NCBI RefSeq assembly: GCF_033978785.1
Contig: NC_084738.1
Coordinates: 66,852,595-66,916,594 of the forward strand
Length of the DNA: 64,000 nucleotides
Direction: 5' to 3'
DNA from: Entelurus aequoreus
Taxonomy: Eukaryota; Chordata; Actinopteri; Syngnathiformes; Syngnathidae
Shown in pieces: positions 12,203-21,323 of the stretch; within the stretch, counting starts at the first letter, position 1, and every line of letters begins with the position of its first letter. Under the pieces are notes generated by a model. That model did not search any database. It saw only the letters and a list, made by a program, of their open reading frames with translations, and was not told where the DNA came from. The translations under genes were made by a program, and so were the position numbers.

Positions 12203-13496
12203 TTAAAAGGCCTACTGAAATGATTTTTTTTTAATTTAAACGGGAATAGCAGATCCATTCTATGTGTCATACTTGATCATTTCGCGATATTGCCATATTT
12301 TTGCTGAAAGGATTTAGTAGAGAAAATCGACGATAAAGTTCACAACTTTTGCTCGCTGATAAAAAAAAAGCCTTGCCTGTACCGGAAGTAGCGTGACGTC
12401 ACAGGAGCTAGTATTCCTCACAATTCCCCATTGTTTACAATGGAGCGAGAGAGATTCTGACCGAGAAAGTGACGATTACCCCATTAATTTGAGCGAGGAT
12501 GAAAGATTCGTAGATGAGGAACGTTACAGTGAAGGACTTGAGAGGAAGTGATGGACGTATCTTTTTTCGCTCTGACCGTAACTTAGGTACAAGCTGGCTC
12601 ATTGGATTCCACAATCTCCTTTTTCTATTGCGGATCACAGATTTGTATTTTACACCACCTCCTCTTGAAAATGAGAGTCGAGAACGCGAAATGGACATTC
12701 AGTGCCTTTTATCTCCACGACAATACATCGGCGAAATGCTTTAACTACGAGCTAACGTGATAGCATCGTGCTTTAACTGCATATAGAAACAACAAAAATA
12801 AACCCCTGACTGGAAGGATAGATAGAAAATCAACAATACTATTAAACCGTGGACATGTAAATACACGGTTAATGCTTTCCAGGCTGGCGAAGGTTAACAA
12901 TGAAGCTAACTTAGCAACTTAGCAACCGGACCGCACAGATCTATGCTAAAAACATTAGCTCTCCACCTACGCCAGCCAGCCGTCATCTGCTCATCAACAC
13001 CCGTGCTCACCTGCGTTCCAGCGATCGGCGGAAGGACGAAGGACTTCCCCCGATGCGTTTGGCGGCCCGGAGACGTAGGAAGTCAAGGTGAGGTCGGCGG
13101 CTAGCGCGTCTGCTCTCCAACAAAGTCCTCCTGGTTGTGTTGCTGTAGTCCGCTGCTAATACACTGATCCCACCTACAATTGTCTTCTTTGCAGCCTTCA
13201 TTGTTCATTAAACAAATTGCCAAAGATGTCCAGAATACTGTGGAATTATGAAATGAAAACAGAGCTTTTTGTATAGGATTCTACAGGGTACCATAACTTC
13301 CGTTAAACTGACTTCGTCACGCGCATACGTCATCATACCGCGACGTTTCAGCCGGATATTTCCCGGGAAATTTTAAATGTCACTTTATAAGTTAATCCGG
13401 CCGTATTGGCATGTGTTGCAATGTTAAGATTTCATCATTGATATATAAACTATCAGACTGCATGGTCGGTAGTAGTGGGTTTCAGTAGGCCTTTAA
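12203..13496 (+). mobile_element. TTAA-target DNA transposon family, copy C
   Basis: TTAA at 12203-12206 and 13493-13496 flanks termini AAGGCCTACTGAAATGATTT (left) and, read inward from the right, AGGCCTACTGAAACCCACTA. It belongs with copy A because it shares the GRIFFRSDRNLGTSWLIGFH segment at 12549-12610. A minus-strand frame at 13007-13201 includes SNTTRRTLLESRRASRRPHL and ends near a donor-like CAG/GTGAGCACGG. The DERF-type ORF at the left end is cut by a stop. Confidence 0.83.
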
Positions 13497-14197
13497 GTGC
13501 TTGTAGGCACCTTTAATCTGTCACACAACCTCAATATTAATAGTACAAACTAATAAATATTAGGGCCGTGAATCTTTGGGCACCTGGCAGACTAAGATAC
13601 CTGAGTAGAGGGGCTATCACGGGACTTCAAAGGACTTCATGTAATTAGATGAACCTGCCACTATTACACAATGACACAGCAGTTTATGTAGTATGTTGAA
13701 AAACTTAATGCCGAACAATGTCTGATTGTGGGCAAACGCTTGGATATTTGGACTTTTCGTAAAAACCGTGAGGGCCTTAAGGCTTTGAGGAACGTTCCGG
13801 TGTTCTCAGATTTCCGAGAAGTGGAGAAATGGCCGAGTTAGAGCAAGTAGGAAAATAAGAATGTTTGTGTTTTTTGTGCCGACATTTAACGTTGGAGTTA
13901 ATGAGAGATTTAGCTGACTTTTTTGGCTATGAGGGCCACCAGAAGCCAAATTGGACACATGACCGCCATAAAAGTGACATTTTCTGAGAGAGGACATGTG
14001 TGTCAACGTTTTCACCGAAACACATGACAGTGGCATAAAAGACGTGGCCGTGAGGATAGGTTGCTCACCAAAAGAAAAACGTATTTTCGGGGCGTTTACG
14101 CTCTAGTAAAAATGGAGGAAGGCTGATGGCGCTGGTCTCCTTCCGATGGCCATCCAGCCAAAACCAAACATTGGACATCAAAACCTATTAGCCAGGG
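13497..14197. other. Unassigned sequence, no gene seen
   Basis: No exon, RNA gene or recognised repeat boundary. The phrase GGGCCGTGAATCTTTGGGCA (13564-13583) resembles the end of the element at 35979-36779, so a decayed copy may be present. Confidence 0.4.
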
Positions 14198-14434
14198 TTA
14201 AAGGCCTACTGAAATGTAATTTTCTTATTCAAACGGGGATAGCAGGTCCATTTTATGTGTCATACTTGATCATTTCGCGATATTTCCATATTTTTGCTGA
14301 AAGGATTTAGTAGAGAACATCAACGATAAAGTTCGCAACTTTTGGTCGCTGATAAAAAAAAGCCTTGCCTGTACCGGAAGTAGCGTGACGTCACAGGTTG
14401 TGGAGCTCCTCACATCTGCACATTGTTTACAATC

Positions 14435-14617
14435 ATGGCCAGCTGCAGCGAGAGCGATTCGGACCGAGAAAGCGACGATTACCCCATTAATTTGAGCGAA
14501 GATGAAAGATTTGTGGATGAGGAAAGAGAGAGTGAAGGATTAGAGGGCAGTGGAAGCGATTCAGATAGGGAAGATGCTGTGAGAGGCGGGTGGGACCTGA
14601 TATTCAGCTGGGAATGA
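14435..14617 (+). CDS. Acidic 60-aa ORF at left end of transposon copy D
   Basis: I do not recognise this protein. The ORF starts at ATG 14435 and includes SESDSDRESDDYPINLSEDE, then RFVDEERESEGLEGSGSDSD, ending in WDLIFSWE before TGA. It is very rich in Asp, Glu and Ser, with no membrane segment. The same frame recurs, damaged, in copies A, B, C and E, always reading inward from the end with the GGGGATAGCAG word. Acidic N-terminal tails occur in several transposase families, so this may be a first exon left in a deletion derivative. There is no independent evidence of translation. Confidence 0.4.
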   Translation: MASCSESDSDRESDDYPINLSEDERFVDEERESEGLEGSGSDSDREDAVRGGWDLIFSWE

Positions 14618-14921
14618 CTAAAACAGTAAATAAACACAAGACATATATATACTCTATTAGCCACAACACAACCAGGCTTATATTTAATATGCCACAAATT
14701 AATCCCGCATAACAAACACCTCCCCCCTCCCATCCATATAACCCACCAATACAAATCAAACACCCGCACAACACACTCAATCCCACAGCCCAAAGTACCG
14801 TTCACCTCCGTAAAGTTCATACAGCACATATATTTCCCCAAAGTTACGTACGTGACATGCCCATAGCGACACGCACGGACGGGCAAGCGATCAAATGTTT
14901 GGAAGCCAAAGCTGTACTCAC

Positions 14922-15032
14922 GGTAGCGCGTCTGCTATCCAACTCAAAGTCCTCCTGGTTGTGTTGCTGTAGCCAGCCGCTAATACACCGATTCCACCTA
15001 CAGCTTTCTTCTTTGCTGTCTTCATTGTTCAT
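14922..15032 (-). CDS. Possible first exon (37 codons) at right end of copy D
   Basis: I do not recognise this protein. On the minus strand the frame begins MNNEDSKEESCRWNRCISGW and continues LQQHNQEDFELDSRRAT. It is followed directly by a donor-like GTGAGT at 14921-14916. Copy A keeps the same frame (CISGWLQQHNQEDFE) with a longer exon ending at another GTGAGC donor. The start codon is the first in-frame ATG and is not otherwise supported. The exon faces the acidic ORF, so the ancestral element may have carried two convergent genes. This is inference. Confidence 0.35.
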
Positions 15033-15336
15033 TAAACAAATTGCAAAAGATTCACCAACACAGATGTCCAGAATACTGTGGAATTTTGCGATGAAAACAG
15101 CAGCTTAATAGCTGGCCACAATGGTATCCCAAAATGTCCGCACAATCCGTGACGTCACGCGCAAACGTCATCATACCGAGACGTTTTCAGCAGGATATTT
15201 CGCAGGAAATTTAAAATTGCAATTTATTAATCTAACCCGGCCGTATTGGCATGTGTTGCAATGTTAAGATTTCATCATTGATATATAAACTATCAGACTG
15301 TGTGGTCGGTAGTAGTGGCTTTCAGTAGGCCTTTAA

Positions 15337-16992
15337 AGTAGACAAGTGTGTGAATAAAATTGAGACGTTGAGCACCGAACTACGTGAAAGTATGGCTGAG
15401 CTACAAGAGGAGGTAATCTTGTCTTTTTGGCGTTTGTCTCAGAGCAATCGTCCATTAAAATTAATGTACCCATTTAATAGGCCCATTTTTTTTTAAATTC
15501 CTGAATAGCGTTGCCATGCTAACACGAAATGTTCCCAATTTTACCCCCATCGGCGCGAACGAGACCTTTCCGACGGTATGGCATATGTGGGGGTTCATTG
15601 GCCGGATCGTCGCGTATTAGACCTAAGAGAAACGTGCGGAACTATAATAATAAAAGTTTAAAGTATGAGAAATAATAATATGGGCTGCTTGCATTGCAGC
15701 AGGCCCATAATGAAACGTTTTCAAAATAGGTTACAGGTTAGAAAAGCTCCTTCTGGTTGCATGGAGATGGTCATGGATATATATAATAGGTTTTTTTAAA
15801 TCGATTTGTGAAATTTATGAATCAATTCAAAATTTGGGTTGAATAAGAAATTGCGATCCGGCTGTGAATTGATCATTTTGTGCAGCCCTAGTAAACATAG
15901 CCATACGAGAGTACAGTACAGTAGTATAAATGAGTAGCATGCCATGGTATAGTATTGTATTTTAAGAGTAGCAAGGTATAGCAGAGCATATTCAAGTACC
16001 ATGGAATAGTATAGTATGGTCGTCCCTCGTTTATCGGTTAATTGGTTGACCGCGATAAATTAATTTCCGCAAAGTAGGAATCATTAATTAGGAATCACAT
16101 GTTTTCATAGACCTTCTTAATATGTTTTTCACCATAATGACAGGTCTCTGCACATAAAATAACACCCTTTAATCGCCTTTACTTTAATTCAATTCAAAAT
16201 AGTAATCCTTCCTGAGGCTGAGCCAACCAGTGGCCACGATACTGAACATGGTGATTTGATTGGTTTGGTCTCTTCTAGTGGCCAATACTACCGCAGGGTA
16301 GATATTCAACAGCATCAACTATCAAGGTTGCTTGTCTGGAGGTTGATTCTTTGCATGGAGTGAGAAGAGAAAGTCAAAATGAAGAATTTGTGCATAAAAG
16401 AGGAAAAGTCAACTGGACTGTATGGCACTTTAGGATTTTTTTTCCAAAGGGACCGTAGTCAGACCAATGGGGTCTGTATATGATGCAAGGCGCTCGTCCC
16501 CACCAAAACCCCTAATACCACATCAACTGAGCCGTGCTCACCCTTTAGAGCACAGCTGTAACTTCCTGGCTCTAAACCTGCAGAAAATAGTTCTTCTCAG
16601 GTTTCTCCATGTTTACATTCTCACAATATGCACTATTTTCTTACATATTCCTTTTTTTGCACCTTCATTTTAGGAGCTTATTGTTAAGTTTTTAAGATTT
16701 TACAATTTTGTTTACATTGAGTGTTGACATTTCCTTTCTGCCTTGATAGCTGAGGGGATTATAATCAGAGGAAAGTTACATTTGAAATAAAAATGTTTAC
16801 ATTTCTTTCTTTTTTTCCTGCTCCTTATTTTCCATAAGTCGTAAAAAATATCAACAATTATCGAGATACAGTTTCAGTTTTATTGCTTGGATTTATATGA
16901 CATCAGGTCCTGCTTACTAAATATGTTTGGTGGTCGAGCCAGCATCTGTTTTCGACGGGTACTCGGCGCCATTTAGCCTTTCTCAAAGAAAA
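15337..16992. other. Unassigned sequence with minor repeat traces
   Basis: No gene supported. At 15682-15706 a near-palindrome (GGGCTGCTTGCATT then GCAGCAGGCCC) shares a 20-base motif with 1242-1261. At 16021-16090 GTCCCTCGTTTATCGG resembles the end of a decayed DNA transposon. The rest is AT-rich. Confidence 0.4.
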
Positions 16993-17184
16993 ATGCCCTA
17001 TGCTTGCGTTGTTTTCCGCTGTACGGACCGTTCAAATCGCGAAAAGGATAAACGCTTCTTCAGAGTTCATCGAGAGGTAATCAAGAAGGGCGGAAGAATG
17101 CAAGATTTTACGAAATACGACGAGAAAAGTAGCAGGCAGTCCAGTCCCAGGGAGCAGAGTCAAAGAACGCCAAACTTGCAGTGA
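16993..17184 (+). pseudogene. Decayed THAP-domain N-terminus
   Basis: From ATG 16993 the frame reads MPYACVVFRCTDRSNREKDK then RFFRVHREV. THAP domains start with a short M-P-x-x-C-x(4)-C zinc motif followed by a basic patch and a F-[HR]-x-P/V segment, and this fits. The second half, needed for the distal C-x-x-H pair, is not visible: after EVIKKGGR the frame runs into unrelated sequence and stops at 17184. THAP domains bind DNA in host proteins and in P, Kolobok and related transposases, so a mobile-element source is likely here. The family assignment rests on the zinc motif and basic stretch only. Confidence 0.55.
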
Positions 17185-17449
17185 TCACATTGTTAAAGGT
17201 TTTTTTGAAATACTTTTGTCGCTCAGTGTTTCCCATTGAAGTATTATCTTGATATTGTTTGTATTTTATTTTTTAACAAACAGAAACCAGAAAGTCAAGG
17301 TCAATGGTACTTCTACGACTCACCTCTTGTTTATTTTGTAGACAATTGTGTCAGAGTACATACAACAGGACAAAAATCAAATATGGTGATGACAGCCAGT
17401 CTTAGCAGTGTGTTTACGTGGACGCGTCCTTGCCAGACGCAAAGTTAAA

Positions 17450-17600
17450 TCATGAAATGAAACCTTACCCGAGCTACAACGATGCATATTTATCCGGGAG
17501 AGTCTTGATACCAATTTCCTTGACCCAGCCACACACAAAGAAGTTGAAAACTTCCATGGTTCTCCAAGTTTCCATCTGTGTTGTCGTGTTGAATCAGGCT
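17450..17600 (-). pseudogene. Decayed exon of a transposon-linked protein (uncertain)
   Basis: One minus-strand frame contains VFNFFVCGWVKEIGIKTLPD, followed by stops. It resembles a short stretch in large fish proteins with SWIM zinc-finger and YqaJ-like nuclease regions, typically aromatic-rich ending in GWV or GFV. The remnant at 32250-32530 has the analogous AYKSLDAY-like region. Because it converges on the THAP fragment just upstream, the two may belong to one dead element. Similarity is by eye and weak. Confidence 0.25.
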
Positions 17601-18189
17601 TGGAGCACAATATAGTTTGATATGACTGGAAACTCCACTGACGTATAATCCTTAATATCACTCAACAAATCCTTATTTCATCAAGTATATGGCTCAAATC
17701 CATTGCATAGTTTGATTTTTTTGCTCGTTTCTGCTTTTAATGGTAAGAGCTAAGCCCCTTGTGTACTCAGATAGTTTGCGCCATCTTGGCTTGGTTGACT
17801 ACCATTTATTGTTCACTTCCTGGAAGAAGTAACGTGATGGAATACAAGCAATTGTATTTACTTATCTGTTTGAAGAGATGGTTGTATTCCTTCCAGATGA
17901 ACTTCTGGAAGGTCTCTGACGTCACATCGTCCACATGTATGCCTGCATCTTGCTCTTAGGTTGTGTTGCTCTCAATTCCAGCTGCCATCTTTAATTTGCA
18001 GTACAACAAATAAAACAAATACAATCTTCAAATTCTCAACAATACTGTCAGAATAATTGTATCTAAGTTATCACAAAACTTTGTGTTTCAATGAGTTCCC
18101 GGCGAGCAGACAAAAGCTGTCTTTGATCTACCAAGCAAAAGGCTTGTAAAACTCCACTGTGTAGGATAGGAAGCGACATGAAAGGGACG
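17601..18189. other. Unassigned sequence
   Basis: No supported gene. CGCCATCTTGGCTTGGTTGA at 17780-17799 resembles promoter-type YY1 words often found in transposons. No other structure seen. Confidence 0.35.
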
Positions 18190-18470
18190 GCGTGGCGAAG
18201 TTGGTAGAGTGGCTGTGCCAGCAATCGGAGTGTTGCTGGTTACTGGGGTTCAATTCCCACCTTCTACCTTCCTAGTCACGTCCGTTGTGTCCTTGGGCAA
18301 GACACTTCACCCTTTGCCTCTGATGGCTGCTGGTTAGCGCCTTGCATGGCAGCTCCCTCCATCAGTGTGTGAATGTGTGTGTGAATGGGTAAATGTGGAA
18401 ATACTGTCAAAGCGCTTTGAGTACCTTGAAGGTAGAAAAGCGCTATACAAGTACAACCCATTTATCATTA
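18190..18470 (+). mobile_element. tRNA-derived SINE
   Basis: The head has a box A-like TGGCGAAGTTGGTAGAGTGG and a box B-like GGTTCAATTCCC. The body reads TTGTGTCCTTGGGCAAGACA, GGCAGCTCCCTCCATCAGTG and AAAGCGCTTTGAGTACCTTG. The tail reads AAAAGCGCTATACAAGTA. It is a full SINE with a Pol III promoter relic, not a functional tRNA gene. Confidence 0.88.
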
Positions 18471-18484
18471 TTTATTTATGAAGG

Positions 18485-18841
18485 TGTCGGTTTCTTTGAT
18501 GTATTGTAATCCACAGGAAATTTGTCTTGACCCAAGATCTACAGAGCGGAGAGGAAGCAGGACCTGACCCCCCTCCAGGCACCTTTTCTTTGAATTGTTT
18601 TGTAACCAAAGGCGACGGCTGTTTACGACCCCCCTTCCTTTAGAAACAGCTGTTGCCATGTAATCAGGGAAAGTCCAAATAAAAGAGGAGGCGTACAATC
18701 TTTCGTCAGAGCGTGGTGGAAGACTGTGCAAAGAGTACAGCCCAGACGTTTCTCCTCAATTGAGCTAAATTGAATTTTGTCTCTGTTTGATTCCTTGCTT
18801 CTTGTCTGTTTAATAGATGTCCTCAGTGTTTGAACCTGACA
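18485..18841 (+). mobile_element. Possible solo LTR
   Basis: A 357-bp block begins TGTCGGTTTC and ends AACCTGACA, giving TGTC...GACA ends. It contains an AATAAA-type signal (CCAAATAAAAGAGG at about 18676) followed by a GT/T-rich region. The flanking pentamers do not match, so a boundary may be misplaced or the site rearranged. LTR identity is inferred from ends and signal only. Confidence 0.45.
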
Positions 18842-19138
18842 AATACTTTTCTAAACATCTACTCAACAAATGCACAATATATTGTTTTATTCCAAGTCAC
18901 TAAAAAATATGAAAACAGCCGCCCATTATTTTCAACAATGTAAAGATGAACTTAAAATGGCTGCCTTAGCTTACTGTACAGAAAATCATACACATCTTCT
19001 AAGGGTACGCAGCATCGAGCGCTACTGCCTAATGGCGCTGACGAGACGCGGAGCCGCCATCTTGGAGTGGTGATCCGCTCCACTCAGTACAATTCATTTG
19101 GCAGGAGCAATGAACTGTCAGCGCATTTAATTCATTTT
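18842..19138. other. Unassigned sequence
   Basis: Short stretch with GAGACGCGGAGCCGCCATCT (19043-19062). No gene seen. Confidence 0.35.
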
Positions 19139-19332
19139 AGAATCAGAATCAGAATCAGAATAGTTTTATTGCCATTGTTTGAGAAGGGGTTCACAAACTA
19201 GGAATTTTTCTTGGTGCAATCGTGCAACATAAAACACATATAACACATATTTGGTAATAAAAAGAGCTGTAACTGACCTATCAGATCTTGCTATAGACTT
19301 TGAAGGAATTCAAGGAATTCAAGGAGCTACTG

Positions 19333-21285
19333 TTAGGAGTTATTGTTCATGTGCCTGATGGCCGAGGGGAAAAAACTGTTCAGATGGCGGGAGGTGTGGG
19401 TCTGGATGGAGCTTAGTCTCCTGCCTGAGGGGAGAGGGGAGAATAGTGTGTGTCCAGGGTGAGAAGAGTCAGCTGTGATCCGACCCACACGCCTCCTGGT
19501 CCTGGAGGAGAACAAGTCCTGGAGGGATGTGAGCTTGCAGCCAATCACCTTCTCAGCAGCCCGTACGATGCGCTGCAGTCTATGCTTATCCTGGACTGTG
19601 GCGCTGGGGAACCACACTGTGATGGAGGAGGTCAGGATGGACTCGATGATGGCTGAGTAAAACTGCACCAGCATCTCGGTCGGCACCTTAAGTTTCCTCA
19701 GCTGCCGCAGGAAGTACATCCTCTGCTGGGCCTTCTTGATGAGGGAGCTGATGGTCGGCTCCCACTTGAGGTCCTGGGTGATGGTGGTGCCCAAGAAACG
19801 GAAGGAGTCCACAATGGGGACGGGGGTGGGAGAGTCAATCAGGGTGAGGGGGAATGGTCGGGCTGTGACTTTCCTGAAGTCCATGATCATCTCCACTGTT
19901 TTCTGGGCGTTTAGCTCCAGGTTGTTGAGGCTGCACCAGGACGCCAGCCGGTCCACCTCTCTCCTGTAGGCGGACTCATCGCCATCCGAGATGAGCCCGA
20001 TGAGGGTGGTGTCATCCGCAAACTTGAGCAGTTTTACGGATTGGTGACTGGAGGTGCAGCAGTTTGTATACAGGGGGAAGAGCCAGGGGGAGAGTACACA
20101 GCCCTGAGAAGTGTCAGGACTAGGTTCTCGGGTTGTGTTTCTCCAGAAGGCAACGGAAAGTTGGCGCGAACCAGACGCGAGTTTGAATACATTATTTATT
20201 TTTAACACTAATAAACTAAAAAAAAGGAAGCAAACAAATGGCGCGCACAAAGGCGGAAATACAAACTTGACTAAGAAACAAAAGACATGCACGTGGGCAC
20301 AAAAACTATGAACAAAGAAACAAAAACACTAACTGTGGTCTTAATAAACAAAACTTACTTGGCATGAGAAAAAACATGAAAAAGAGCAGCATGGATCATC
20401 AGAGTGGCAGGAGTGTGAATGTGTGAGGACGCCAGGACGAACAACGGAAACAGACAGATTTAAATAGTGACGTGATCAGTGAAAACAGGTGCGTGACTCG
20501 AAACGTGAAACAGGTGCGTGACAAGACAGGTGAAAACTAATGGGTGACCATGGAAACCAAACCAAACAAGGAAGTGCAACCAGGAACTAAAAAGAGTCCA
20601 AAAAACAAACACATGGCCAAAACAAAAACATGAACAGACATGACAAGGAGTACCAGTGTTCGTGGTTCGACTGTCCGAGACAATCTTCCCCAGCCGCACG
20701 TGCTGTAATCGGTCTGTCAGGAAGTCATTGATCCAACTGCAGAAGGAGTCGGGCACGCTGAGCTGGTAGAGCTTGTCTTGTAGCAGTCCAGGGAGGATAG
20801 TGTTGAAGGCAGAGCTGAAGTCCACAAACAGGATCCTAGCGTAGGTTCCTGGGGAGTACAGATGCTCCAGGATGAAGTGGAGGGCCAGGTTCACTGCATC
20901 ATCCACAGACCTGTTGGCTCTATAGGCGAACTGCAGTGGGTCCAGGAGGGGGGCGGTGATGTCCTTAAGGTGGGGCAGGACCAAGCGCTCAAAGGACTTC
21001 ATGACCACAGACGTCAGCGCAACCGGCCTGTAGTCATTTAGTCCTGTGATCCGTGCTTTCTTGGGGACAGGGACAATGGTGGAGGTCTTAAAGCAGGACG
21101 GCACGTGGCATAGCTCCAGAGAGGTGTTATAAATGTCAGTGAAGACAGGAGCCAGCTGATCCGCACAGTGTCTGAGCGTGGAGGGGGAAATACCATCCGG
21201 CCCGGGGGCCTTCCACGTATTCAGCTTCAAGAACTGCCGGCGTACATCCTCTTCTCGGATGGAGAGGGCCTTTACAGTCCTATGA
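19333..21285 (-). pseudogene. Rex1/L2-type LINE reverse transcriptase, interrupted
   Basis: It encoded the ORF2 reverse transcriptase that copies LINE RNA at nicked target DNA. The N-terminal half (20646-21285) shows WKAPGPDGISPSTLRHCAD, LNDYRPVALTSVVMKSFERL and the catalytic strand FVDFSSAFNTI. The C-terminal half (19333-20111) shows QGCVLSPWLFPLYTN, the active-site FADDTT, and a thumb/C-terminal region with LGTTITQDLKW and the terminal SAIRHMNNNS before TAA. The two halves join in frame at GTP/QGC if the inserted LTR and its duplicated pentamer are discounted. The endonuclease domain is missing through 5' truncation, so the copy is dead. Confidence 0.85.
20112..20645 (-). mobile_element. 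Solo LTR inserted in the Rex1-type LINE
   Basis: A 534-bp block with TGTCAGGACT and ACATGACA ends. Flanking pentamers are AGAAG (20107-20111) and AGGAG (20646-20650), a 5-bp duplication with one later change. Removing the block and one pentamer restores the LINE codons for G-T-P-Q-G-C. On the minus strand a TATTTAAAT box (20457-20465) would precede the R region, so the LTR probably reads minus. No internal retroviral genes are present. Confidence 0.8.
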
Positions 21286-21323
21286 TGTTACCTCACTGAA
21301 TACCACTGATTTTCACGCGTTGT

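Larger units (their letters stand above)
14198..15336 (+). mobile_element. TTAA-target DNA transposon family, copy D, best-preserved ORFs
   Basis: TTAA borders at 14198-14201 and 15333-15336. The left terminus is AGGCCTACTGAAATGTAATT; read inward from the right it is AGGCCTACTGAAAGCCACTA. The element is about 1.13 kb between borders, too short for a transposase. It keeps two short inward-facing ORFs (14435-14617 plus, 14922-15032 minus). The TTAA target fits piggyBac or Kolobok elements, and the termini alone do not decide between them. Confidence 0.85.
19139..21285 (-). mobile_element. 5'-truncated Rex1/L2-type LINE, split by a solo LTR
   Basis: Minus-strand LINE. The 3' tail is a (GATTCT)n run (19141-19160 read in reverse), preceded by an untranslated region and the reverse transcriptase. 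Homology ends abruptly at about 21285, as expected of 5' truncation during target-primed insertion. A 534-bp LTR sits at 20112-20645. A shorter, more decayed relative lies at 29130-29480. Confidence 0.85.

Noticed and set aside
18190..18270. tRNA gene
   Set aside because: Box A and B words belong to a SINE head with the SINE body attached; no complete cloverleaf was seen. The same applies at 28163 and 35880.
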